Shown piece after piece: positions 1-24,361 of a stretch of 64,000 nucleotides of DNA; the first letter of the stretch is position 1; each line of letters starts with the position of its first letter. A program made the translations under genes and the position numbers. The DNA comes from Amoebidium appalachense (lineage: Eukaryota; Ichthyosporea). The notes beneath the pieces were generated by a model that saw nothing but the letters and a program-made list of their open reading frames with translations, was not told where the DNA came from and made no database searches. Where the stretch lies: the NCBI GenBank assembly GCA_963693365.1, contig CAVNZM010000007.1, forward strand, positions 248,001 through 312,000. The letters are read 5' to 3'.

Positions 1-574
1 ATTCCAGCTGAACAACTGCAGCCGGGCGAGGGTGGCAACCCAGACAACAGGGGGGCTGTCACGGACCTCAGCAGTGGGGGTGGCGGCGGCAGTTCTAGCG
101 GGGGTACTATTCCCCAGCAACAGCCGCCGTCGGGTGGGAGCGGCGGCACAGGCAACAGTGGCGGGGGTCGTATTCCCGGAGGGGAGCAACTGCGGCCGGG
201 TGAGAACGGCGGAGACAACGGGGGGGGTGAGTCGGAGCCCAGTGATGTGGGTGGCGGCGGCACCGGAAACAACGGGGGGAGTGGCTCGGGGTCCAGCCGG
301 GGTGGCAGCGGCGGTTCGGGGGGAGCCTCCTATTCCGGAGGGTCAACAGCAGCCACACACCGGGGGCAACCCTGGAAACGTAAACAGCGGCGGCGCTTTT
401 ATCCCCCCCATTATAATCAACCCCGAGGAATCACGGCAGTCGGATGGGAATGGCGGCGGCAGTAAGGCACGGTTCTTGAAGGCGAGGAAAATGACTCACC
501 GTCACCGTACCAAGTCGGGCCAGCACGCACCCTACGGCTATGATCCGCTGTACACTCACAATAGAAGATATTAG
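1..574 (+). CDS. Gly-rich repeat protein, 3' end (5' truncated, one frame break)
   Basis: The reading frame is open from the window edge (codons start at base 1) and encodes Gly/Ser/Asn-rich protein with a recurring unit of the form I-P-x-(G)-E-Q-L-x-P-G-E-x-G-G, seen near residues 1 and 60. In this frame the protein would stop at 463-465. The next copy of the same unit (IPEGQQQPHTGGNPGN) lies in the +2 frame, which runs on to a TAG at 572-574 with a basic, Tyr-rich tail ending in YGYDPLYTHNRRY. Reading the G6 run at 318-323 as G5 joins the two frames and keeps the repeat register. I therefore read this as one protein with a one-base insertion, either a sequence error or a real frameshift. 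Low-complexity Gly-rich proteins can be structural or RNA-binding; no domain identifies this one. It looks intron-free over this stretch. Confidence 0.5.
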   Translation, partial: FQLNNCSRARVATQTTGGLSRTSAVGVAAAVLAGVLFPSNSRRRVGAAAQATVAGVVFPEGSNCGRVRTAETTGGVSRSPVMWVAAAPETTGGVARGPAGVAAAVRGEPPIPEGQQQPHTGGNPGNVNSGGAFIPPIIINPEESRQSDGNGGGSKARFLKARKMTHRHRTKSGQHAPYGYDPLYTHNRRY

Positions 575-782
575 GGGAGGCTTTGCCGTATAAGTTGCTA
601 TGTTGAAGCCTGAAGGCGGCATAATAGCTTTTTAAGTTGCTTGCTGAGCTTGCCACAGCATCAGTACATGTGCATGTGCACTAATTAGAGATTCGTTCAG
701 TTCAATAGTAGTACTGTACTACCGGAGTCTCCTGAGCCTCAAACTCGGATGGCGTCATAACTGCTCAGTACAATTTTGGTTG

Positions 783-818
<36 letters not shown>

Positions 819-844
819 CCCGCCCGTGTATGTGTGTCGTGTAT

Positions 845-876
<32 letters not shown>

Positions 877-1820
877 GGGGGGGGGGGGGGGGGGGGCGGC
901 CAGGAGGGCGTGATTGTGTGCGTGGTGCGTGTAGTGCGAGGCTCTAATAAACAAACATGATCAACACAAGCCAACGTAAAAAGAGGCGAACAAAAACATC
1001 TGTATCATAAGAAGTAATCAAAAAACCAAAAAAAACAACAGCGAAAATACAAATAAAACCAAAAGTAAAAGCTTTTGAAATAACCCAAACAAGGCAAGTT
1101 ACAGTACATCCATTGTGTGCGACTCCCCTTAATTGCCGCAGTTGTACGAGACAGTTTTTGCGGATTCCACATATTGCATACAAGCATGTGGCTATGGGTG
1201 CTTGGCCGGCCCACACTCTGGCCCGTGCATATCGGGCAAAGCAAAAAATATCATGCAGTGCACTAGATTCCTTCTTTTTTACAGTTTAATGAAAAACCGT
1301 TTTGCGTGTCAAAACTTCCCGCCCAAATTTCTATATTTGGCTAATAGGTGCGCGACTGATTGGTTCATACGATTTTTTTGAGATTGCGATATTCCTCCCT
1401 TTTTTTTTTTTTAGTTATTAGTATGTACGCTGGCAAGTTATCCCTCCCCCCCCCCCCTCCCCCCGCTCACACACACACGCACCACCCCCGTTCACCCCCC
1501 CCCCCCCCCTCCCCCCTCCCCCCTCTCCCCGCACCCCCCCCCCCCCCCCCCTCACACAAACACCGTCACACACACACACTCTGCAGTCACACACCTCCCA
1601 CACCACCGCAAAAAGGGTCCCAGGACTTCATGGGGGGGCAGCCTGAAGGGAGAGGGGGGGGAAGGGAGGGGGGAGGGGGGAGGGGGGAGGGGGGAGGGGG
1701 GAGGGGGGAGGGGGGAAGCGAGGAGGGGAGGAGGGGGCCCGGGGAGGGTATGTTTGACAGCACAGATGGCATGTGCCCGGCGGTCGACCGCCCGCTGTGT
1801 GGGACTCTTACTTGAAAGAC

Positions 1821-1874
<54 letters not shown>

Positions 1875-2477
1875 TACTGCGGTGTGTGTGTGTGTGTGTG
1901 TTTAGTGCGTGAGTGTATAATGTGTGTACATGTGTGTGTGTGTGTGTTTAGTGTGTGTGTGTGCGCGCGCGTGTGTGTTGTGTGTGAGTGTGTGCTAACG
2001 TTTGTGCACGTGTGTGTGTGTGCGTTTAGTGTGCGTGTGTGTGTATGCCACAGGGTATGTGTTTGCATGCATGTGCGTCGGTGCACTTGCATGGATGCGT
2101 ACATGTTGCGGCCCACTCCAAGCCAGTGTACGGCCGTGCATGAGCCGAATTTATGGCGGGAAATTTCTCTTACGGGTAGTGTGGTCTCAGGCTCGTGAAA
2201 CATACGGCACGTGCAAAATTGCCCAGCTGCCGCTTCCAACAAAACACATATCATACGGTATACAAGTTAGCCTTTCGTGATCGGTGGTCAGGTGGCTGAA
2301 CACGGGGCGGGAGGAGTGGGTGGGTGGATGGGTGGGTGGGTGGGTGGACGGGTGGGTGGGTGGGGGGGGGGGGAAGGGGCACCACCACCAAGGCCCTGGG
2401 GAAACGTGGCGGGAAATGTGTGTGGTGTGTGTACACATGTGTGCGTGTGTCACATCTGTGTGTGTGTGTCTGTATGT

Positions 2478-2524
<47 letters not shown>

Positions 2525-2860
2525 ATGTGTATGTGTGTATTTGTATGTGTGTGTGTGTGTGCCTGTGTGGCACTGTGTGTATGTTTGTGTGTGTAGTGGT
2601 GGTGGTGGTGGTGGTGGGGGTGTTACAAGGGGTGGCACGGTGTGGGGGGAGGGGGGAGGGGTCGAAACAGAATCTTATCCCAGACAGGCAGGTCTAGACC
2701 ACTAGAATCTCAAGTTATTAAATTTCTAACTAGAATCTCAAGTTATCAAATATCTAGCGCTACAACCTCATGATATCAGGAGAATCTTATATTTAGCCTA
2801 CCTCTGGATAGCGGGGTGCTATAAAGAACACCTTGGTGTGTTCGTGGGGGAAAAGTGTGT

Positions 2861-2891
<31 letters not shown>

Positions 2892-3030
2892 GGGGGGGGG
2901 GAGGGAGGGTGTGTGTGTGTGGGGGGGTGGGGCGTCAGGAACACGGTTTTGGGGGGAAAAGGGGGGGAGGAGGGGAGGGATGGTGGTGATGCTGGCAGGG
3001 TGAACACGGTGGGGAGGGGGAGAGGGGGAA

Positions 3031-3072
<42 letters not shown>

Positions 3073-3334
3073 GGTAATGTCAAGGTAAACACGGTGTGGG
3101 GGGGGAGGGTCAACATGGTTTGTTACTGCAAGCACCATTTTGATTCATTCCAAATACCACTTGGTAATGGCTTAGAAAAAACTTTTCACATATAATCACA
3201 CACTTACCCCAGTCCATCTTTATCGTTCTAGAAACTGCAACAGTACACCTACTACTGCAATTACAAACAAAAACCTATTACACCTGCCCCCCTCCCCCCC
3301 CCCCACCCACCCACCCAGCCTCCTCCCTCCCGCC
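575..3334. other. Intergenic low-complexity block, no gene recognised
   Basis: This stretch lies between the Gly-rich gene and the 3' end of TRM6. It holds a poly-C run (784-817), a (GT)n tract and a poly-G run (about 859-896), C-rich DNA at 1442-1550, a (GGGGGGA)n purine block (1650-1735), (GT)n tracts (1822-1873, 2480-2522), (GGTG)n DNA (2316-2365) and long poly-G (2875-2901, 3030-3071). Open frames here encode only runs of Cys-Val, Thr-His, Pro or Gly and are artefacts of the repeats. I see no conserved protein. Confidence 0.6.
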
Positions 3335-4676
3335 TCACACTTTCTGCCTCTTGTTTTTATTTCCCTCTCCCCCCTTCTTCTTCACTTCCCCCTCCCCCTT
3401 ATCTGGCATAGGCCCACCAGGGGCGATTTTAATTCCCCCCAAAACAAAACCACTATTTGCACTCATGGTGTTCTCTGGGTGGGACCTCATGGGCAGTATC
3501 TGATACTCCCTCGTCCATGTTTCGAACAATTGCACACGGATGCATCCTGCGTTTTTGGCTGTGTGGAAGCACTCGACTAGAGGCTCCTTGTATGGATAGT
3601 AGACGGCAAAAGACCGCGACAGACCCAAAAGGGGAAGGAGGGACGCGAGGATGGGCTCCGGTTGGTATTTTGTGACGATGATCACAGCGTCAAACCCACC
3701 CCTAGCAACACTGCTCGCCGCCGCATGTCTTGCCGCCCTCGTAGTGTTCCTCTTCAGTATTCTTTGTTCCCATGCCTCATCCCACGGCCCATCCTTGGGG
3801 TCATGTACCGCTTTACGTGCCAACATCTCTTCCATGTCTGTGTCTGTACCGGGCGCCGTTTCGTCTGCTTTCGCCTGTGCCACCTTCACACTATCCAGCG
3901 GGAATGTTTTGAGCGTAGACATGACCTCCGGCGTGAAATCATAGGGCTCGATGAGTTGGGTGGGGGGTAGGTCACCCACGTGCAACTGCACACATTCCCC
4001 CTTGCCCCCCAACCGCTCCAACACTGACGCCACGACTAATCCCTGCACGGTGTCGGCTACCAAAACACGTGCACCCGGCGCAATGGATGTTTGTGTGAGC
4101 AACTGAGCGAGGGAATCCACACGCATTTGCAGCACTTTCTGTGCGCCCTTGTCGAACATGAGCTCGCACAGCCGCCGTGTGGTGATGGGAAGAAGGGTAA
4201 CGAGGGAGATGTATTTCTGCTGTTTGCGTGCGAGGTATTTTGCCTGGCTGAACTCTGTTCTCTGTTGAAACGACCCACTGTTATCCACCAGCAACTTAAT
4301 AATTTCCTCTCCGCTCTTCCCCTCCTGCTTCAACCTTTCAATGTCTTCGTGTGTGAGGCTCTGCTTCGCCGTGTCATCAATGATCTCTCTGTTGTCCCCC
4401 GTCGGTTGATCCTCTACCTCCGTCATAAAAACATCGGTCGGTGCTTCCGAAAGAATCAAAGTTCCGTCCTTCGTCACCTCGTATGTTCTCCCATAGGGTT
4501 GGTCTAGGGCATTGTCGAGAACGAATGTGAGTTTTCCAAAACGAACCTTGCCCCCTCTCTTCGCAACAACCATCTTGGTGGCACCATCCTTCCCCTCCTT
4601 GCGAACTAGGAGGTGTTCTCCTTCGCGCACGTACACACCCTTGCGTGCGGGGGGTAGGTGGCGCGGTTGCTTCCAT
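3335..4676 (-). CDS. TRM6: tRNA (adenine-58-N1)-methyltransferase non-catalytic subunit TRM6
   Basis: Trm6 (Gcd10) pairs with catalytic Trm61 to bind tRNA and form m1A58, which stabilises initiator tRNA-Met. The protein shows the family order: an N-terminal beta domain with VREGEHLLV; the hallmark DNREIIDD...QSLTHEDIERLK at about residues 94-116; SGEEIIKLLVDNSGSF, then FSQAKYLARKQQKY (about 121-155); and a Rossmann-like C-terminal half (VLVADTVQGLVVASVLERL, later FDAVIIVTKYQP) ending in a Lys-rich tail and TGA at 3335-3337. The frame is open upstream to 4762, but that part translates a CA repeat. An ATG at 4676 in the neighbouring frame gives MEATAPPTPARKGVYVREGE if the G6 run (plus strand) at 4649-4654 is read as G5, a natural N-terminus of about 446 aa in total. 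A first intron ending near this point is the alternative. Otherwise the gene is a single exon. Confidence 0.92.
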
Positions 4677-6066
4677 TGTGTGAGTGTATGTGTATGTATA
4701 CGTGCTTGTGACTTTTGTGTGTGTGCACTTGTGCCTCTGTCTATGCGTGTGTGTGTGCGCATTTGTTTGTGCGTGTCTGAGTGTGTAAGGTGCTTTTACG
4801 TGCGCGTGTGTGGTGCGTCGGCGCACGGTGAGACCTCGTGGGTGATGGGTCTAACAATGCTGCATATGATATGTTACCGCTAAAGAAATACAACCAAACC
4901 CCTCTATCCTCGAAACACCTGGCTATGCTGGGCAAGTCAATCTTCGACACAACAATCCGACAAAAAAAACGGACAAAGCTCAAGTGTCTGGTCCTACGCC
5001 AACGTTTCGCACGTGTGTGATCGATCGATCGATGCACACGTGTTTACCTGCCGGCTCACCCAAATAACCGCCACAAGTCAAGCCCACACAGCTGTTCAAC
5101 AACGTTTCCCTTCTTACGCGTATGCGCGGGGACACAACGATCACCCATCTCTAGCGCTTTTCTATGTTTCTGCGGCCACTGCGCGGGTCCGCCGTTTTGC
5201 TTTGCCGCCTGCGCGCCGGCGCCGGGCCGATAAGCACCAGAGGGTAAGTGTCATACATAAGGTTAGGGAAGTAGGAGGGTGTTAAACATCGCTGTATGGT
5301 GGTGGGGATGGGGGGGTTGAGCAGTGCATTTGTACTAGATGTTGGAAGATGAGGGTGGCGGAATGGTTTGTGGGCACGCTTGTTGACGGCTCGTGGGAGC
5401 TAAGTAGGTGATGTGGTTTCCAACGCAGTAATAGTCATTTCTATCTAGAATATATTCAGTGAAAATTCATCACTATGGACTCTATTTCCCAGACGAATTA
5501 GCTGGGGCAGGGTCTTTGTGTACACACACCACAACTGCATTCGGCATGAAGTAGAGATCCTTGAACATAGACATGGGCCAAAACGACAACAGACGTTAAC
5601 CTCAGGTAAAGATCTAAGGACAGGACAAAGATGTTTGTGGGCACAAGGGCAGTAGTCGTGAAGGGTTGAGAAGGTATGGAGGGAGGGCTGCTACTAAAAG
5701 GAAGCATGCTGCCTGGGCAGGGTGCTGTGGTGTTGTGTCTTGTACAAACCAAGTTAACCTTGTTAAACCCGCCCCTCCCCCCTCCCCCCTCCCCCCTTCC
5801 CCCTTCCCCCCGCCCCGCTCCCCCCCCCCCCCCCCCCCCTCCTTCCCTCCCTTCCCCCAACCCCCCCCCCTCCCCCCCCCCTCCCCTCCCCCCCCCCCCC
5901 CCACACACACACCCACCTCTTCCGACTTCCGTCTCCCCTCCCCCCCCCTCCCCCCCCCCCCCCCCCCGTTATCTTCCTTCCACAACCCTACAGGTCCGCT
6001 CTCACGTTCTCTGCTCCTCACCTGCTCAGACACACCAACCACATCTCCATCTCCCCTCTCACCACC
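4677..6066. promoter_or_regulatory. Divergent upstream region of TRM6 and TRM1, with a probable TRM1 5' UTR intron
   Basis: The two start codons point away from each other across about 1.4 kb. The TRM6 side is (GT)n-rich on the plus strand. The middle holds a (CGAT)n block near 5020-5034 and a G+C-rich, CpG-rich stretch (about 5100-5245) that ends in a strong donor, GTAAGTG, at 5244. A matching acceptor (CCCTACAG) ends at 5993, 73 bases before the TRM1 ATG, after poly-C DNA at 5820-5967. I infer a non-coding TRM1 first exon ending at 5243 and a 5' UTR intron at 5244-5993. No TATA box stands out. Confidence 0.45.
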
Positions 6067-17891
<11,825 letters not shown>

Positions 17892-18635
17892 GCAGGGGTG
17901 GTGGCGCTTAGACTGGCCTAGGGACCCATTAACACATATCCCCCAGTGTGTGTGTGTGTGTTTGGGGGGGGGGGGGGGGGTGGAGGTTGAGCTAGGCCGA
18001 AAAGTCTTAAGAGTCCAAGCAATCATTGGGCGATTGTGTTTGTCTGGAATGTAGACCAGGCGCGTGCAAGGGAAGGGGTGCTTCTCGTAGGTTCCATGGT
18101 GCCAATATATTTCTTGTAGTGCTATGTAGGTGGCCATGGGCACTATGATAGGGGCATACTAATCAAACCCTTTGGTGGTTTGAAGTTTTATAACAAGTAT
18201 TTAGAAACAAAGACGAAGTGATATCAAGGATAAAATATTCAGACTGTGGAATCCGAAGTTGTCGTCTTCCCCCCACCACACACACACACACATGCACACA
18301 AACCGGTGGCCGGATGGCTTCCCCGGGTCCTTAGGATGGGCACTAATTTGGCATATTCTTCGTGTGTGCTCCTTCAAATACTTTTGCCCAAATCGTCGTG
18401 TGTTGGTCATCCTGAATTCGAATTCGACTGTGACCATGATACTAATTACATAATGCATTCTAGCAGCCGCAGCTCCCCCCCTCCCGCAGTCCGGCCCGAG
18501 TGTTGCTCCCTGGCCCAGCATGCGCACAAGCATCCACATCAATTGGTAGTGTACACACACACGCACACACACCCCATATACTATAGGGCAATGACAGGCA
18601 CACGCGTATGCACATAAACAGAGACTGACACACAT

Positions 18636-18671
<36 letters not shown>

Positions 18672-19300
18672 CCCTTGACACCAGAGCAAGAAAATATTAA
18701 ACCGAAATAAAGGGCGAGTTTAAAGAATTGAAGCCCCCATATATATGCATATGACCAGGCAAGAGATCATGATCAAAAGATAAATCGCAAACACATCCTT
18801 AAGGGATACATGTGCACGAGGGTAGACAGGTGATTGCAGACGAAGGCTTTAATATCGATGTTTTTTTTTTGTTTACACGTTGCCGGGCAGCCGGGGGAAT
18901 GGAGGGGGAGGGGGGGGGGGGGGGGGGGGGGAGAGGCGGGTTGATTAGACTTTTAGAGCGTTGTCTGTGCAGATGATTTTCCCAGTATGTCTCTAAAGTA
19001 AATACCTTGTTGATGACGTCAATCCGGCAGACTAATTTGGCGCCAAAACCCGCGCCACCCGATGAAACAACACCATCCAGTTTCTTTCTTTGCTTAGGAG
19101 CATGTTTCATGAGCAGAGCGCTCGCAGTTGGTGGCTGCTACAGTGTACTGGGGTTTATTATAAGCTATAGCTAAGTACACCTTTACAAGCACTCGTAGCC
19201 AAAAAACAAAATTGGCAAGCTCAACATGGCTTTATAGTCAGTGAGCTTTTAACGCCACCAAAAACAAAAACACAGAGCCCATAAACACCCAGACAAGAAC
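17892..19300. other. Spacer between TRM1 and the F-box gene
   Basis: It contains (CA)n tracts (18281-18292, 18640-18668), a poly-G run (about 18912-18930) and no recognised protein. An AATAAA at 18706-18711 could serve TRM1 polyadenylation, but it lies about 800 bases past the stop. Open frames near 18200-18690 on both strands lack family features. Confidence 0.45.
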
Positions 19301-20619
19301 ATGGCAGGCCCTTCGGGGGTAGATGGTCTTTGCGGTGAACTTCTGGTGGAGATTTTTTCTTGGCTGCCCCTTCGTGACCGTCTCACCTGCACTCTTGTTT
19401 CCATGCGTTGGTGCTGGTTTGTCCGGAAAACACCATTTACGAACCGCTTTTTTTTGGGACGAAGAGACATCACTCAAAAGACTCCGTGTCGGTTTGAAAG
19501 TCTGGAGGTCAGCTCTTCGTTCGGTGGACGTGTATCTGCGCCATGGGACCTCCGATTTGACTCGCGAGCTCCGTGCATGGCTGGACATTTTGGGGCCACA
19601 CGCCACGGGTTTGGAGTGGTTCGCTGTCAACTATCCACTGCAGTTGGGTTTCTCGCTAACACAAGTGTCCGACCTAACCCATCTTGAAGCCATCCCCTCC
19701 ATGAAGCGGCTGAGCATGCGCCAGGCTGCCCTCCAGGACCTACAGACCCTTCAGCAGCTGAAACACCTTCGTGTGTTCGAGCTAATCAATACCACCATGT
19801 CGTCATCCAGTTTTGCAGCGCTTAGCACCTGCACCGCACTCGAGGAGCTAAGACTGTGGCCACCAAGCAACATGGAGACGGAGATTACTTTGCAGCCCCT
19901 CACCACCCTCACCCGCCTCACAGCACTCCATACCAGCAACAAAATTCTCCCCTCCGATCTCTCACCTTGGCCCCTCGTTCGCTTGGACGTCTCTTGTACA
20001 ACCAACATCGTCGCTGTGCGAACAGCCCCGCACCTTCAAAGCCTCAGCATTCGACATGTGGACGCACATGCTCGCCTGTCCGCTCTTTGCTGCTGCAGAA
20101 ATCTCACCACTCTGAAAATGGAAACACAACGCCCATCGTCCTTGCCAGCCCTTGATTTTCTTCGCACGTGCACCAACCTCAAGCGCCTACACATGGAACA
20201 CCATAGACTAGACAACAGTATTATTGACATATCCCCTGTTTCGGCCTGCACCCACCCAACTAACGGAACTTCACCTATCATTGTTCAAGAACGTTAACGA
20301 CAAGTCTCCTGTGTCCTCTTGCGCCAAACTCCACGTCTTCCGCGCGCACAACTGCAACATTTTAGATGTTACTCCCCTTGCCGTTTGCACGGAACTGTGC
20401 AGTTTCACGGTGGTATACAATCGGTCCGAACAAAGGACTGATGATGGCCTGGAGACCCAACTCGCACGGCTATGCACTCTGCCACATCTCAGATTTGTAG
20501 ATGTGCGTTGGACTTTTAAGTTCAGCGAGAAAGAATTGGTGCTTGTGCAGGAGCACGTAGCTAGGAATGGAGGGAGGGTGCTTTTTACTGAGGGACTGTT
20601 TGACATTCTCCGTGCATGA
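19301..20619 (+). CDS. F-box and leucine-rich-repeat-like protein, intronless, two frame breaks
   Basis: The N-terminus at 19301 has an F-box signature (LCGELLVEIFSWLPLRDRL, then CTLVSMRWCWFVRK). F-box proteins bind Skp1 and bring substrates to an SCF ubiquitin ligase. The rest is leucine-rich and solenoid-like: TLQQLKHLRVFEL, LSTCTALEELRLW, LTTLTRLTALHTS, LRTCTNLKRLHM, VCTELCSFTVV. The frame changes at the T8 run 19448-19455, where T7 would restore it, and at 20251-20257 (CCCACCC), where one C fewer would restore it. The three frames 19301-19455, 19455-20250 and 20255-20619 then read as one protein of about 438 aa ending in TGA. Either the gene is decaying or the sequence has two one-base insertions. 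It has no introns, unlike TRM1 and the transporter. Confidence 0.7.
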
Positions 20620-21165
20620 GCACGAGCGCGAGGGGCTGTAACGGTGTGGCCACTCTACTGGGGGTGTAATCCGTGAAGTGGGGTATATACTGATAACGGG
20701 TAGTATGGGGCAGCTATTATATTAAAGCCGATGGAGACATGTGGGATTTGAGTCATTCTGTGCTTGCTTTGCCATTTCACTTCGGTCATAGCCCCATTTC
20801 CGGGCATCATCTACCTCTTCGATAGCTGAACAGTTGGAATGTGTCTTTTTGTGCCACTTCTATGGATGATAGAATGGGTGTTTACTGCGGCATGGCTCCT
20901 GTGTATGTTAATGAAATTTTCTTACGGTTTTCTCGACGGGCCGGCGTGGGGCCCCCCACTCCGTTTACTATAAAAGAGGTCTTCTTGGAATACGCCTTGA
21001 TAAAAATAATGAGACCCCCCCCGCCCCCCACCCTTCCCCCCTGCCCCCGGCCCTCCCTCCCTCGGAGTCCGTCTCCCTCCCCTCTCCCCCGCCCTACCCC
21101 TCAAAATTATTTTTTTTTGACTTGCACTCTCAACGTTAGCGGTATGCATGGTTGTATAGTACCTA
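20620..21165. other. Downstream spacer of the F-box gene
   Basis: An ATATTAAAG near 20720 is a weak polyadenylation-like signal. A C-rich stretch at 21018-21100 precedes the CT repeat. I see no gene. Confidence 0.4.
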
Positions 21166-21665
<500 letters not shown>

Positions 21666-24361
21666 TTATGCCGCGGGGTTCTATATTCGAGAATCTTTGT
21701 TATTATAATACATTATTATGTCTTTGTGTATTGTAATACATCCTCGGAGCACACACTCTCTCGAGATAACTCGCGGGAGCCTATGATTTTTCACTGAATC
21801 CGATAGTCACGCGCAGCATGGAGTAGTCGACTCCAACGGTACTGGTAGTATCATAGCTGCCTCTAGCCTGTACAGCCGCGCCCTGCGGGCCCGCCTTATA
21901 CATCGTCCCTTATACATCACAACATTGTATGGAGAAAAGAAGAAGAAGACCTAGCAAACACAACACCATTGCAGCGATAAAAGAAGCCTTAGAGAAAGAA
22001 AAGAAGGGAAAAAATAATTTAAAAAAAGAGGGGAAATGGGTAAAAGACGGGAATGAATACAAAAAAACGTAGTGCACAGGGCATTGCAAATATGTATGGT
22101 GCAGCGACCCCATATGCATCAACATAGCGCACGACCTGGCCTTATCCACGGGAATCGGTATACCCATCATCTTTTTCAGGGGGGTGCGTTATCCCATCTG
22201 TTGCGGAGATATTCAGTAATCCACATCTGAGATAACCTGGGATAAAAAAACTAGAAACACAATGTATTGTTGGGACTCTTTTAGGATAACTTACTAAAAA
22301 AAATATAAAAAAAATAACTTACTGTCATAAATGGCAAAAGTGCTGTAGGATAGTTTTACATAATTGCGGGTGAAATTGGCTTTGAAGTTGTAAACATATC
22401 CAAAGCCTTCGGAATGCGTGTCGCCTGGCACTTGATATTAAAGAGGGTTGTGCCAGTGTCGCGTCATGTTTCAAAATGTAAATTCATCCGCATTTTGTAT
22501 GCGATATAATTATTATAATATTTCTCCAAAAAACTATTTTATGGTTCATATTAGTTATCAAAGAACTTCTACAAACTATTTACTTGATACATATCATTTC
22601 TTTATATTTGCGTGAACATACAATCGAGTTTTCGTTATTTTCAACGTCACTTGAAAAGACCGGACACCAAATCTTGATAGCGGATCCGTTATTTCAAATA
22701 TCATGCCGTTGTTGATGTTATGGAGGATTAGGCCGCTTGCCCTTAATGTATCAAAATCCAAAAATAACGCGCCACAGTGTTATCAAAACAAGAAATATTG
22801 AAGAATTTTGTTTTTTTTACTTATACCAATCACAAAAGTCCGTAAAACTGCCTATAGCCCCGTAAATGCGCGGACATCAAATTGAGCTCTCTTTATTTTC
22901 AACATCCACTTGAAGATAACGGAAAAGTAATCTTGGTAGTGGATTACATTCTTGTCTTTTAAAACATTTATAGCATTGTATCTGGATCCACTGCATAGCT
23001 GATCTTCATCCAATCATCTTTTTATAATCCCTATCGTACAATCGGACGGTCGGAAGGTAGCTGTCATCAGTTCTGGCGAGTCGAACCAGTACATGCAGGT
23101 TGCTCAAGGAACAGGCTAACGGCACATTTTATACGTGTACGATATGCTGGGATCTTGTTTTTAAAAAGTTAGCGTATAGTATCTTTTAGCCGTCGCAGCA
23201 GATATCTTGATGGCCCATGATGAGGTCTTGGCCAAGGGGAACCCCCATCTGGCAATTGCAAACAACAGCAACTACATATGCCATCGGGAGTCGGGCAGTG
23301 GGGTCTCCGGGAGTCGGGCCGGTGAGGATTTTTATGCACAGCAGCTGCGGCGCGCACGTGCCAATGTCACGGGCAGTGGGCCAGTGGCACAATGGCATTC
23401 ATGCACCATGAATCATTCATGATCTGCAAGGCCCTACAACATATTATTAGGAATGAAGAGAGTTACAGCAGCATGAGGTAGCTATTTGAAACTCTAAGAG
23501 GGTAAAGAAAAGCGTTATTGACACGTGAGCAAATAATTCATGAAATTCAGCCAATAAGAATTATTTTTAGTACAATGATTTTATTGGTCGATTTGTAAGC
23601 CAAAAGAGCTACAACTCACAGTGTGAGCGTCGCTTTTGATTCGTTACTCAAAGGGTGGCGTGCTACTCATAACTTCATAAGACCACCGCACCACACACTC
23701 AGTCTAGTATTTTCAGCAGTCTGCCCTAATTATTGATTATTTTTGGTTTTATATTTGAAAATCAAACATTTTAGACAAGCATTTATACCGTCAGTAAGCA
23801 TTTTTGTAATATATTATCGTGGACCACGTTGTGGTGTGCCGTCTTACATCTGTCGACAGTGCGCTGTGGTGCACGGTACACCGAGTACTCATTGTACTTT
23901 ACATTTTCAGGATTATGATTGAAGGAAAATCATTATTTTGTTTGGTGTCTGAGGTTTGAATCTTATTGGCGGAGAGTAAACAAATAGGGCTTATGTCAGC
24001 TTGCACATGCAGAACAAAACTTAGCACATTAGCCTACATATTCTAACTATGTTTTTTCATGTATATATTGCTGAATAAAACAAACTGTAAGCAGTACTCA
24101 AAAAACAACTATAAACAACCACAGAAACATTATAATCCTATGAGTTGCAAGCAGTCTACATGGTCGCAAGTAGTAGATGGCGAAAGTTTATCTTGCATTG
24201 CTCACACAGGAATGCAATCATATCATATAAAAACCCACCACATTGAATAGTTTACTTTGGACAAAAAAAAAAAAAAAAACCACCTTGTGTGCACATTATC
24301 GTCCCCACACGTACCCATAAACAAAACATTTGGTGGGGCGGGCACACACAACTTCGCCAAC
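21666..24361. other. A+T-rich gene-poor block
   Basis: Base composition is clearly more A+T-rich than the gene regions and largely lacks poly-C/G and CA repeats. A degenerate direct repeat of about 260 bp is visible, with TTATTTTCAAC followed by CACTTGAA at about 22637-22655 and again at about 22895-22913. No frame resembles a known protein; the longest ones are under about 90 aa. Confidence 0.5.

Noticed and set aside
5013-5285. 90-codon plus-strand frame in the TRM6/TRM1 interval
   Set aside because: It ends in a strong donor and lacks homology; a non-coding 5' UTR exon of TRM1 explains it better.
18201-18689. Minus-strand frame with a plausible basic stretch (NTRRFGQKYLKEHTRR)
   Set aside because: It has no recognised family and is flanked by CA-repeat translation; the support is too weak to call it an exon.
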